Shown: in pieces, positions 35,114 through 42,664 of the stretch
Position numbering within the stretch: position 1 is the first letter of the stretch
Layout of the letters: each line of letters starts with the position of its first letter
Source of the DNA: JBNKEI01 sp050288705
GTDB taxonomy: Bacteria; Myxococcota; Myxococcia; Myxococcales; UBA5297
Length of the DNA stretch: 61,001 nucleotides
NCBI GenBank assembly: GCA_050288705.1
Contig: JBNKEI010000200.1
Coordinates: 1 to 61,001, forward strand
Direction of reading: 5' to 3'
Notes under the pieces: generated by a model
Databases searched by the model: none
Told to the model about the DNA's origin: nothing
Seen by the model: the letters and a program-made list of their open reading frames with translations, nothing else
Program-made: the position numbers and the translations under genes

Positions 35114-36196
35114 TCATTGGGTCAGTGCTTGCCCGGCGAGCTGTCCGCAAGCAGCCCCAATTTCCTGGCCACGGGGAATACGGAAAAGGCAGCGAACTCC
35201 GCCTTGATGAAGAATTTTTTGGAATACATCGACTCGGTCGGTAGAGGAAGCGCGAAAACGGGAAAGGGGAAATGAATTATGAAGAATAAGATTAACTCGG
35301 GCATTGATTCCTTGCAACATAGCCAATAATCGTTGCGCATCTTCTAATGAATCATTAATACCGGCGAACAAAATATATTCAAAGAAAAACATTCTGCCAG
35401 TGCGTTGCGATTCATTTCGCAATAGGCTAAGTAACTCAGCAAGAGGTTCTCGACTATTGTGGGGCATTAATTGATTGCGTTGTTCATCGGTAGTTGCATG
35501 AAGAGAAATGGCCATTGCTGCAGAACATTCTTTAAAAAAGCGAGATAGACCGCGGAGTATGCCACAAGTAGACACAGTAATACGGTTTTTGGAAATTTGA
35601 GGAGCAGGAGGCTGTTGCAAAATATCTATTGCCCGCAAAACTGCAGGTAGATTATCCATTGGTTCTCCCATGCCCATAAACACCACGTTGCGCAAGGGAG
35701 CCTCTTGAGGAGCGTCTTGCAAAGTCGCAAGAAGTTGACCGACAATCTCGCTGGCCTCTAAATTGCGCTGTAAGCCTAATTGTCCAGTGGCGCAGAAAGA
35801 GCATTTGCGGCTGCATCCAGCTTGGCTAGACACGCACAGAGTGCTTCGTCCTCGACCAGGTATCAAGACCGTTTCAAAAGTTGCTCCTTGGGACTCGAAC
35901 AAATACTTGATGGTGCCGTCAGTAGAAACAAGGCGGTTAAGAATGGTGGGATATCGCCATTGGCTCCGAACTTTGAGCTTGTTCCAAACCAAATGGTTGA
36001 TTCCAGGAATTTGGCTGGGCAGGTGCGTTAATGGCTGGCCGGTATCCCAAATCCATTTTACCAAGGTGCGAGCTCGACTTGGGCTGTTCAACTGCGCCGA
36101 AAGCTCTTTTAGGGTCATACCTAGTAGGTCCATTAAACCATCCAAAGCGTCATCATAGCATCGGAGCATCAGAACATCGTTACGAGCGTTTTCCAA
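35114..36196 (-). CDS. rlmN: 23S rRNA (A2503-C2)/tRNA (A37-C2) methyltransferase
   Basis: 360 residues from TTG 36196, or 351 from ATG 36169; neither has a clear ribosome site. A radical-SAM enzyme that methylates C2 of A2503 in 23S rRNA and A37 in some tRNAs. Visible features are the helical N-terminal RNA-binding domain with RARTLVKWIWDTG, and the cluster motif CxxxCxxC in AGCSRKCSFCATG. The GEP motif is in VFMGMGEPMDN, with ISLHATTDEQRNQLMP after it. The C-terminal catalytic Cys is in GAACGQL, with the radical relay Cys in STLCVSS. Length and motifs agree with RlmN rather than Cfr. Confidence 0.95.
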   Translation of the reverse strand: MENARNDVLMLRCYDDALDGLMDLLGMTLKELSAQLNSPSRARTLVKWIWDTGQPLTHLPSQIPGINHLVWNKLKVRSQWRYPTILNRLVSTDGTIKYLFESQGATFETVLIPGRGRSTLCVSSQAGCSRKCSFCATGQLGLQRNLEASEIVGQLLATLQDAPQEAPLRNVVFMGMGEPMDNLPAVLRAIDILQQPPAPQISKNRITVSTCGILRGLSRFFKECSAAMAISLHATTDEQRNQLMPHNSREPLAELLSLLRNESQRTGRMFFFEYILFAGINDSLEDAQRLLAMLQGINARVNLILHNSFPLSRFRASSTDRVDVFQKILHQGGVRCLFRIPRGQEIGAACGQLAGQALTQ

Positions 36197-36312
36197 GCGT
36201 TTTTCCCGATCAGGTTGGCAAAGGTTTTTGGGGACTCTGGCGCGAGTTTGAGCAGACTTGCGAAGCTTCGATAGACTACCTTAATTGACAACAATTTGTT
36301 AGGTTGGAAGTC

Positions 36313-36819
36313 GTGTCTTCTGGCGACTTTGAACAGATTTTTGCCGCGTTGCAAGAAAATGGGGTGCGTTACCTAGTGGTGGGAGGTGTGGCGGTAGTAT
36401 TGCATGGATATCCGCGATTTACTGCCGATCTCGACCTGGTTCTTTCGCTCACTGGTGACAACGTGCGTTCTGCAATCAAGGCATTGTCAACATTAGGTTA
36501 TCGACCCCGAGCGCCAGTTGCTATGGAGGATTTTGCTGATTTGCAAACCCGGCTTGCTTGGATGCAAGAAAAACAGCTGACGGTTTTTTCACTATGGAGT
36601 GTGGCTCATCCGGCAACGGAAATTGATTTATTTGTGGAGGAGCCATTCCCTTTTGAAGAGGCTTTTGCGCGGGCCGTAATTGCCGATATTGGTGGTGTAA
36701 AAATTACGGTGGTCAGTATTGAAGACTTAAAAAATCTTAAACGGCAGTCAGCACGGCCCAAAGATTGGGAAGACATTCGCGCGCTAGAAGCATTAATGAA
36801 AGGTAGAAAAGATGACTAA
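36313..36819 (+). CDS. Minimal nucleotidyltransferase (AbiEii/MNT-like)
   Basis: About 168 residues from GTG 36313, chosen because agg lies about 9 bases upstream; TTG 36304 would add three codons. The nucleotidyltransferase core reads LVVGGVAVVLHGYPRFTADL then DLVLS: GG, HG, and the two metal-binding Asp in TxDxD, plus the third Asp in EIDLFVE. It ends with a helical IEDLKNLKRQSARPKDWEDI motif seen in AbiEii/DUF6036-type proteins. Such NTases are usually the toxin or antitoxin half of two-gene modules. The next gene overlaps its end by 8 bp. Divergent from rlmN and 40 bp from the adjacent MITE-like element via its partner, a typical accessory position. Confidence 0.82.
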   Translation: MSSGDFEQIFAALQENGVRYLVVGGVAVVLHGYPRFTADLDLVLSLTGDNVRSAIKALSTLGYRPRAPVAMEDFADLQTRLAWMQEKQLTVFSLWSVAHPATEIDLFVEEPFPFEEAFARAVIADIGGVKITVVSIEDLKNLKRQSARPKDWEDIRALEALMKGRKDD

Positions 36820-37009
36820 TGAGGTGGATGATCCTTGGGAAAAACATTCATTAATGCAACGTCAAGCATGGCTTGCATTGTCTTATAGGGAGCGATTAAA
36901 TTGGCTCTGGCAAGCAAAAATGTTTGCCGCCAAAGCAATTAATTGTGCAAAAAATCCCGCAGTAGTTTCTGAGCAGCTTTCCAAAAATAGTGTTTCAAAA
37001 TTTGAATAA
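36812..37009 (+). CDS. Small partner protein of the nucleotidyltransferase (putative TA component)
   Basis: 65 residues, overlapping the nucleotidyltransferase gene by 8 bp, which argues for a real coupled gene. It is helical, with a core reading WLALSYRERLNWLWQAKMFA. I associate an '(L/F)S..ERL.WL.EA..F' pattern with small partners of NTase toxins and antitoxins, from memory only. No DNA-binding motif is visible. It could be an antitoxin neutralising the NTase or the target-specifying subunit. It ends 39 bp before the MITE-like element. Confidence 0.65.
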   Translation: MTNEVDDPWEKHSLMQRQAWLALSYRERLNWLWQAKMFAAKAINCAKNPAVVSEQLSKNSVSKFE

Positions 37010-37048
37010 GGGTATTAATTTCGACCTAATTTAAAACTCTTTCTACTG

Positions 37049-37394
37049 GGGCATGTCCCTATATCCGACATCGCCGCTCCGTCATTCCCGCGAAAGCGGG
37101 AATCCAGTGGGCACGACTTTGTCAATCGGTGATTTGGGGCCAAAGGTCATCCAGGGTTCGTTTTTTCGATGAGACCCATCTTCCACGCACGAAGCCACTC
37201 CCACGACGCGATTTCAAGAAACCACGAATTTGAGACCACTTACTCTCGTCCAACGACAATCGTAACCCCATCCAAAGCCTAAACCAAAGGTCAGATCGGA
37301 ATGCAAGCTGGTCTTTCGACTGTGGTGCTGCTCCCTGAATTCCCGCTTTCGCGGGAATGATGGAGGGCGTGGTGTCGGATATAGGGACACGCCC
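37049..37394. mobile_element. MITE-like element, 346 bp, with terminal inverted repeats
   Basis: The left end gggcatgtccctatatcc... (37049-37069) and the right end ...ggatatagggacacgccc (37374-37394) form 21-bp inverted repeats with one mismatch. Inside each end is a perfect hairpin: attcccgc-gaaa-gcgggaat at 37084-37103 and its inverse attcccgc-tttc-gcgggaat at 37339-37358. About 150 bp of the left part is nearly identical to the copy at 57476-57737; the middles differ. No transposase or credible ORF is inside, so it would be mobilised in trans, or is a composite of REP-type sequences. A clear target duplication is not visible for this copy. Confidence 0.75.
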
Positions 37395-37432
37395 AAGTTA
37401 TCGAATCTCTATTGCCGAGGGATTAGATTCGT

Positions 37433-38245
37433 TTAATAAATCTTCCCCAATTCCCGGGCGCGTTCAGTTGCTGCTTCCACAGCATTAATTATAGTAGCTC
37501 GCAAGGCTCCTAGTTCCAAAGCATGGAGCCCGGCAATAGTAGTTCCGGCGGGACTGGCAACTTGATCTTTTAACTGACCAGGATGCAAACCGGTTTCTTG
37601 CTGCATTTTGGCGCTTCCCAAAACGGTTTGTGTGGCAATTTGTTGAGCGATATTACGGGGCAGTCCCATTTTTACTCCGGCGTCAGCAAGTGCCTCAAGA
37701 ATTACAAATACATAGGCGGGTCCGCTTCCCGACAGGCCGGTTACTGCATCTAATAACTTTTCCTCCACTATGGCAGTTTTTCCCACTGCTTGGAAAAGAG
37801 TTTCTGCTTGACGCAGGTCGTCGTCGCTGGCGCCCGACCCTTTGGCTAAAGCGGTGGTTCCTGCCGCTACCAAAGCTGGAGTGTTGGGCATGGCGCGAAT
37901 GATTCGCGCTTTCGGATAGAATTGGTGCTCGATAGCTGCCAGGGGTATTCCGGCGGCAATAGAGATAGTTAAATGCGCCGGACTCACTGCTGAAGCTAAA
38001 GAGCTGGTTGCTGAATGAAAAGCTTGCGGTTTAATCGCTAAAAGAATTACTTCCGATCGTGATACTGCTTCTCGATTATTATTGGAAGTAAAAATGGAAA
38101 AGTTCTTTTGCAACTTTTCTAAGGGCTCAGGACATATATCGGTAGCAATAATTCTTTCCGCGGTGGTCCACCCCGAACGCAAAACTCCCCGAAGAATTGC
38201 CTGAGCCATGTTTCCTGCGCCAATACAGCATAGTTTAAATTCCAT
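37433..38245 (-). CDS. proC: Pyrroline-5-carboxylate reductase
   Basis: 270 residues, the normal length. It reduces 1-pyrroline-5-carboxylate to proline with NAD(P)H, the last step of proline synthesis. N-terminal Rossmann motif CCIGAGNMAQAILRG (GxGxMA), then IIRAMPNTPALVAAG, and the C-terminal dimer/substrate domain GLSGSGPAYVFVILEALADA ... DQVASPAGTTIAGLHALE. All are hallmark ProC sequences. It is last in the minus-strand unit xre-cupin, leuC, leuD, proC; the gap to leuD is 54 bp. Confidence 0.97.
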   Translation of the reverse strand: MEFKLCCIGAGNMAQAILRGVLRSGWTTAERIIATDICPEPLEKLQKNFSIFTSNNNREAVSRSEVILLAIKPQAFHSATSSLASAVSPAHLTISIAAGIPLAAIEHQFYPKARIIRAMPNTPALVAAGTTALAKGSGASDDDLRQAETLFQAVGKTAIVEEKLLDAVTGLSGSGPAYVFVILEALADAGVKMGLPRNIAQQIATQTVLGSAKMQQETGLHPGQLKDQVASPAGTTIAGLHALELGALRATIINAVEAATERARELGKIY

Positions 38246-38299
38246 AGTTTGCCTATTTAGCCTTCAGAGAGCTTAATCTAAAACTAAAAGTCGAAGATG

Positions 38300-38818
38300 C
38301 TAGTATTTTGCGTCGGCGTATTCTACCCAGCCGCCAGCTTTTACTAGAGCCAGGTCAAAGGGGCTCACTGAAAAGGGAATCAAGGATTTTTTTTCGTCTT
38401 CCTGAACCTCCAGAGTCATAGCGTTTAAGTCAACCGAAACTATTGCTTTTGAAAAATTAGAAAAAATTTCATCAATGGTGGAGGCGGATAATTCAATTGC
38501 TAGCATGCCGCAATTGAACATATTTTGCCGAAAAATTCGCGCGAAACTTTGGGCAATGACTACCTGAATGCCGTTAACCTCTAATGCCCAGGGGGCATGT
38601 TCTCGCGAAGATCCGCACCCAAAATTGGATCGGGTAACAATTACTCCTTTGTTGGTCAAATCTTTAGAGGATTGAGAATTTTCTAGTTTTAAATCTTCCA
38701 AACAATGAGAACGCAAGGCTTCCTTGCTAACCTCGGTTAAGTATTTAGCAGGAATAATTTCGTCGGTATTGATATCGCTGCGATCTAAAAAAAGTACATT
38801 TCCACCGAATGATTTCAT
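38300..38818 (-). CDS. leuD: 3-isopropylmalate dehydratase-type small subunit
   Basis: 172 residues, the short archaeal/bacterial 'LeuD2' form. Paired with the large subunit it isomerises 2- to 3-isopropylmalate (or a homologous hydroxy acid such as citramalate or homocitrate). The swivel domain carries SNFGCGSSREHAPWAL, QSFARIFRQNMFNCGM and the N-terminal DRSDINTDEIIPAKYLTEV. The loop that selects substrate in this family follows 'KYL' and here reads TE, which I cannot match to a defined specificity. The symbol is therefore by family. 37 bp downstream of leuC. Confidence 0.88.
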   Translation of the reverse strand: MKSFGGNVLFLDRSDINTDEIIPAKYLTEVSKEALRSHCLEDLKLENSQSSKDLTNKGVIVTRSNFGCGSSREHAPWALEVNGIQVVIAQSFARIFRQNMFNCGMLAIELSASTIDEIFSNFSKAIVSVDLNAMTLEVQEDEKKSLIPFSVSPFDLALVKAGGWVEYADAKY

Positions 38819-38855
38819 GTTATCACCTCAAAAGGTCTGAAACTAATAATAGTGT

Positions 38856-40139
38856 CTAAGCAAAAAGAGGAGAGTTCACAATTTTTCCCGCAATGGCGGT
38901 TGCTGCTGCAGTTGCCGGGCTCATTAAATGAACAGTTCCTCCTTTGCCCATACGTCCATAAAAATTCCTATTAGTAGTGGCGGCGCATACTTCGCCTTCT
39001 GCCAAGACGCCATTAGACATTCCCAGACATGCTCCGCAAGTAGGGTTAGTAACGCAAAAACCGGCGTCCATAAAAACTTGAATAACTCCTTCTTGAAGTG
39101 CTTGTTGATACACTGCCGGGGTAGCCGGGGAAAGAATTCCGCGTACTCCGGGAGCGACATGTTTTCCTTTGAGTACCGCCGAGGCGACGCGTAAATCTTC
39201 TATGCGGCCATTAGTGCAGCTCCCAATGTACACCTGGTCTACTGGCATTTCTTGGGCTTGGCTTACCACTCGTACCTGGTCAGGTTTATTGCCAAAGGTA
39301 AATACTGGTTCTAGTTGAGATAAATCATATTCTAATACTTTTTCATAAGTAGCATCAGCATCAGAAATCCATTTTTGAAATTCATTGAGCGCGGTTTCTG
39401 GTGAGGGATACTCATCCTTCAGCGTAGGCCATAAATACCTAACGGTAGTAGCATCAGGGTAACAAATACCCGAAGTACCTCCTGCTTCGATAGCCATATT
39501 GCATAAAGTCATTCGACTTTCCATAGTCATGGAATCGACTATGGGGCCGGTAAATTCCATTACATGATCGGTGGCTCCACTAACCCCAATTTGCGAAATG
39601 ATGAACAGAATTACGTCTTTAGCATATACTCCCGGTTGTAAAGTACCGTTCAACACGAATTTTATGGTTTTTGGGTACTTAAAAGCGCACACCCCTTTTA
39701 GGATTCCCACTTCCAAATCAGTGGTTCCTACTCCTGCCGCGAATGCTCCAAATGCTCCATGAGTGCAGGTGTGAGAATCCCCCATAATAATAGTAAAGCC
39801 TGGCCTTACAAATCCTTTTTCTGGAAACAATGCGTGACAAACTCCGTTTTTGCCAATATCAAAAAAGTCTTTTATTCCGCATCGCTTAGCCCACTCGCGC
39901 ATAATTTTGCCTTGCTCGGCGGTTTTGGAATCTTTAGCTGGGCTGACATGATCGATAACCGCTTTAATTTTTTGGCTGTCGAAAACTCGATCTTTTCCGC
40001 GTGACATCAAATCGAGAATTGCAGTTGGCGTAGTTATTTCGTGGCAAAAAACTCTGTCTAAACGTAAAACCCAGCTATCGGCAAAAGGTCGGTCGATAAC
40101 ATGTTCCTGAAATATTTTTTCGGCGATGGTTTTTCCCAT
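38856..40139 (-). CDS. leuC: 3-isopropylmalate dehydratase-type large subunit
   Basis: 427 residues, the length of the archaeal-type LeuC/homoaconitase branch (the Escherichia type is about 465). Aconitase-superfamily [4Fe-4S] hydro-lyase. Cluster ligands are the Cys of IGSCTNGR and the CxxC of NPTCGACLGMSN; active-site stretches include GDSHTCTHGAFGAFAAGVGT and TNRNFYGRMGKGG. It should isomerise 2-isopropylmalate in leucine synthesis, but members of this branch also act on citramalate or homocitrate, and no leuA or leuB is in the window to decide. It starts 20 bp after the upstream regulator gene, with a ctcctt-complement (aaggag) site. Confidence 0.9.
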   Translation of the reverse strand: MGKTIAEKIFQEHVIDRPFADSWVLRLDRVFCHEITTPTAILDLMSRGKDRVFDSQKIKAVIDHVSPAKDSKTAEQGKIMREWAKRCGIKDFFDIGKNGVCHALFPEKGFVRPGFTIIMGDSHTCTHGAFGAFAAGVGTTDLEVGILKGVCAFKYPKTIKFVLNGTLQPGVYAKDVILFIISQIGVSGATDHVMEFTGPIVDSMTMESRMTLCNMAIEAGGTSGICYPDATTVRYLWPTLKDEYPSPETALNEFQKWISDADATYEKVLEYDLSQLEPVFTFGNKPDQVRVVSQAQEMPVDQVYIGSCTNGRIEDLRVASAVLKGKHVAPGVRGILSPATPAVYQQALQEGVIQVFMDAGFCVTNPTCGACLGMSNGVLAEGEVCAATTNRNFYGRMGKGGTVHLMSPATAAATAIAGKIVNSPLFA

Positions 40140-40159
40140 TTTATTCTCCTTCAGTGTTT

Positions 40160-40738
40160 TTAATTGTTAGGGAACCCTTTCGGAGGGGTGGTTACCCAAA
40201 AAGCCCGTAATTTAGTTTTCCCCACGTTGCGAAGTATATGAGGCGCGTCGGAAGCAAAAGAAAGACTGTCGCCCTCCAATAAGGGATAGGTATGCTTTCC
40301 AATAGCTAGTTCACCAGTGCCTTCAATTATTACCCCTAACTCTTGGCCAGGGTGACCATATTCCATAGTACCTTTTTCACCCCCGGGCTCAATTTCCAAA
40401 AAATATGCCTCCAGCCCGTGCTTCTCGTCGGTGGCTAGTGTGCTAGATAGTCTTTCATAACTCGCCTTTTGAATAACAATTTTTTGCCGATCCGATTTGC
40501 GGATCAAGCGAACGGGACGATTTTGTTTAAAATCGCGAAACAAGTATTCTAAATCGATTTCCAGGATATCAACAATAGCGAGAAGGGTATCGATAGCCGG
40601 GACTATTTTATTGCGTTCAATCTGAGAAATTAGACTTTCACTTAGGCCAGCTCGATCAGCAACTTCTTTCAGAGTCAGGTGCCTTCTCTCTCGTATTTCC
40701 CTAATTTTTTCTCCAAAACGATAGCGCGTTGGTTCCAT
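40160..40738 (-). CDS. XRE-family regulator with cupin sensor domain
   Basis: 192 residues. N-terminal Cro/CI helix-turn-helix (about 8-64: KIREIRERRHLTLKEVADRA, then LSESLISQIERNKIVPAIDT), a short linker, and a C-terminal cupin_2 beta-barrel (about 105-185: LEIEPGGEKGTMEYGHPGQE, LGVIIEGTGELAIG, GDSLSFASDAPHIL). Proteins of this build sense a small molecule in the cupin pocket and bind their own promoter. It is the first gene of the leuC-leuD-proC unit (20 bp from leuC), so it probably regulates those genes and itself. The inverted repeats at 40745-40787 directly upstream are the obvious candidate operator. Confidence 0.9.
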   Translation of the reverse strand: MEPTRYRFGEKIREIRERRHLTLKEVADRAGLSESLISQIERNKIVPAIDTLLAIVDILEIDLEYLFRDFKQNRPVRLIRKSDRQKIVIQKASYERLSSTLATDEKHGLEAYFLEIEPGGEKGTMEYGHPGQELGVIIEGTGELAIGKHTYPLLEGDSLSFASDAPHILRNVGKTKLRAFWVTTPPKGFPNN

Positions 40739-40744
40739 GGTAGC

Positions 40745-40787
40745 TTTCTTAAGTGTCAGTAAACTGTCTTAAGAATAGATTAAGAAA
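40745..40787. promoter_or_regulatory. Candidate operator: triple TTTCTTAAG half-sites
   Basis: Directly before the regulator start are tttcttaag (40745-40753), the palindrome tcttaaga (40767-40774) and ttaagaaa (40780-40787). The outer two are a perfect 8-bp inverted repeat. The centre-to-centre spacing of the first two (22 bp) is about two helical turns. This arrangement suits cooperative binding by a dimeric XRE-cupin autorepressor. No consensus -10/-35 pair was fixed with confidence. Confidence 0.5.
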
Positions 40788-40866
40788 ACGACCGAGTCAA
40801 GAGGATGCAACTGAGTGTTTTTCGTCCGCTGTAGAACCTAGCAGCAGGCTGACCAGGTTTCTAAAT

Positions 40867-42609
40867 CTACCGACAAATTAGTGTGGGTTGCTTGCTATGG
40901 CGCAAGACCACATCGACAGTACTTCCTAGAAAAGCCTCTAATATTGGGGTGTGACCATAACCTCCCATAACGATCAGGTCAGAAGACAGTTTTTGCGAAG
41001 TTTCCAAAATGATTTTTTCTGCCTTACCCTTTTTGAGCACAATGTTTGCGTTAATTCCATGTTCTTTTAAATGGTGGTGAGCCTCCAACGCAGTGGATTG
41101 ATTAATCCCGTTTTCGCGAACGCATAAGACTGTTAACAGGCTATGAAAGCATTTGACTAAGTAGGCGCTCAAATATAACGCTTCTTTTGATTTTGGGCTT
41201 CCGTCGTAACACAGCAGAATTGTTCCAAGAGAAGCAGCTTCTTGAGGGACAGCGAGAATGGGTCGGGGTGACCCCTGTACTACTAGCCGAAAAGGTGACT
41301 TGAATCGACGCAATGGTTGATCTCCTGACGGGGTCAGCAAATGAAGAACGACCAAGTCGGTCCAGCGAGCTAATTCACAGATTTTACGAGCAACATTGCC
41401 TGATTCCACTAAGCATTTGCCTTTGATTCCTGCTGCCTGGCAGCGCGATTGGAATTCATTACAAATACTTTTGGCTTGCTCGCTTTCTAATAATTTTGCC
41501 GATTTAACTACATGAAGACCATGAAGGTATCGGTGCTGACCATCGGTAATGCGTAAAGCCTGTTCGAGGGCGCTCCAACCAGCGGCGGTACCGCTTATCG
41601 GAACCAATATGTTAGTGATGATATGATTGTCACTGCGCAGAGCTAAAACTTCCTTGCGCCATTTGCCTACTTTGGGACCGGAACCGAATTGGTTAGGAAG
41701 CAATGCATTATAGACTTTTCTACCAAACCTGGTAAGTGCAAAATCTTTTGGCGCCACTTCGCCAATTAGTTCTCCAATGGCGGTATCTTGCCGAATAGTC
41801 CATCCTAATTGTTCTTGAATAGCTAAACGATACTCAATGGCCCAAACATACAGATCGGTCACGGTGCGGTTAGGAAAATCTCGTAAGACACCTCGTTGTT
41901 CAATGGTAGTGGCTACCGGCACATATACCTGGTCATGCCAGTTAGCTACTTTATCGGCTAAAGACATTTCGCCAAGTGCTTTTTTTTCTAGCCGTTTACA
42001 ATGGCGTGCAATTTGTTCTTGTAGAATTCGGTATTTTCCCGGAGCGGTTAATATTAACGATGTCTGGGGGCGTAATTCATCTAAACGGGTTGTTTCTAAG
42101 AATTCTTGGTATTCAGCTTTAATGATTAGATCTTCGGTTTTAACATCGGGAGAAAGGGGTATTTTGGTTCGTAGCTCAGTTACATACGCCTCAATTGTTT
42201 GCGCGCCAAATTGGCGAGCAATAGATACTCTATGGTTTCCGTCTATGACAAAGTAGGCCTGGTCGATTTTATAGACTTCAATGGGAGGGAATCCTACGGC
42301 GCCAGAGGCAATAGCTTGCACTCGAACCCAGCGATGTTCGTCGCTGTCTAATCGGGGGAGGAACGTTTTGGTGAAGTCGCGATACCGATTAACGCTGCCA
42401 ATAATACTATTAATGGGAACAGTTCGCAGACCTCGGGAAACTCCCCCGGTTATCTTCAGAGTCTTGGCAACCTCATCGAACGATAACAGGTCGACCGATT
42501 CCCCGGTAACTGTCGCCCATATCCGCTCTAGGTCAGCTTTGCGTCGCGCGCGATAGAAATCCTGGCTGGCAAGGTGAACGCCATACTGAAAGTCGCTATT
42601 ATCAGGCAT
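40867..42609 (-). CDS. ParB-like / double universal-stress-protein fusion
   Basis: 580 residues. Residues about 60-150 contain a ParB/sulfiredoxin-like fold with the motif YFVIDGNHRVSIARQFGA (D123-G-N-H-R127), preceded by VPINSIIGSVNRYRDFTKTF. Residues 150-325 are a helical region of unknown type. Residues about 331-455 and 460-580 are two Usp (UspA) domains. Only the second keeps the nucleotide-binding pattern Gx2Gx9G(S/T) (MGGYGHTPILEAFLGST), so one domain probably binds ATP and the other is structural. No helix-turn-helix is seen, so it is not a partition protein. Function unknown; stress or nucleotide sensing is inferred. Divergent from hydE with a 55-bp gap. Confidence 0.82.
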   Translation of the reverse strand: MPDNSDFQYGVHLASQDFYRARRKADLERIWATVTGESVDLLSFDEVAKTLKITGGVSRGLRTVPINSIIGSVNRYRDFTKTFLPRLDSDEHRWVRVQAIASGAVGFPPIEVYKIDQAYFVIDGNHRVSIARQFGAQTIEAYVTELRTKIPLSPDVKTEDLIIKAEYQEFLETTRLDELRPQTSLILTAPGKYRILQEQIARHCKRLEKKALGEMSLADKVANWHDQVYVPVATTIEQRGVLRDFPNRTVTDLYVWAIEYRLAIQEQLGWTIRQDTAIGELIGEVAPKDFALTRFGRKVYNALLPNQFGSGPKVGKWRKEVLALRSDNHIITNILVPISGTAAGWSALEQALRITDGQHRYLHGLHVVKSAKLLESEQAKSICNEFQSRCQAAGIKGKCLVESGNVARKICELARWTDLVVLHLLTPSGDQPLRRFKSPFRLVVQGSPRPILAVPQEAASLGTILLCYDGSPKSKEALYLSAYLVKCFHSLLTVLCVRENGINQSTALEAHHHLKEHGINANIVLKKGKAEKIILETSQKLSSDLIVMGGYGHTPILEAFLGSTVDVVLRHSKQPTLICR

Positions 42610-42664
42610 GTTGCTAAATACAAACTAATGGGCAAAAAGAGCAAGAACTGATATTCAAAAAAGC

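Noticed and set aside
37214..37396. Small frames inside the MITE-like elements, including one reading SRESGNP
   Set aside because: This peptide string is a well-known artefact of translating REP-type hairpins; the frames have no conserved start or length between copies.
42609..42664. tRNA or small RNA in the short gap between the Usp fusion and hydE
   Set aside because: Only 55 bp with no clover-leaf or T-loop signature; better read as a divergent promoter gap.
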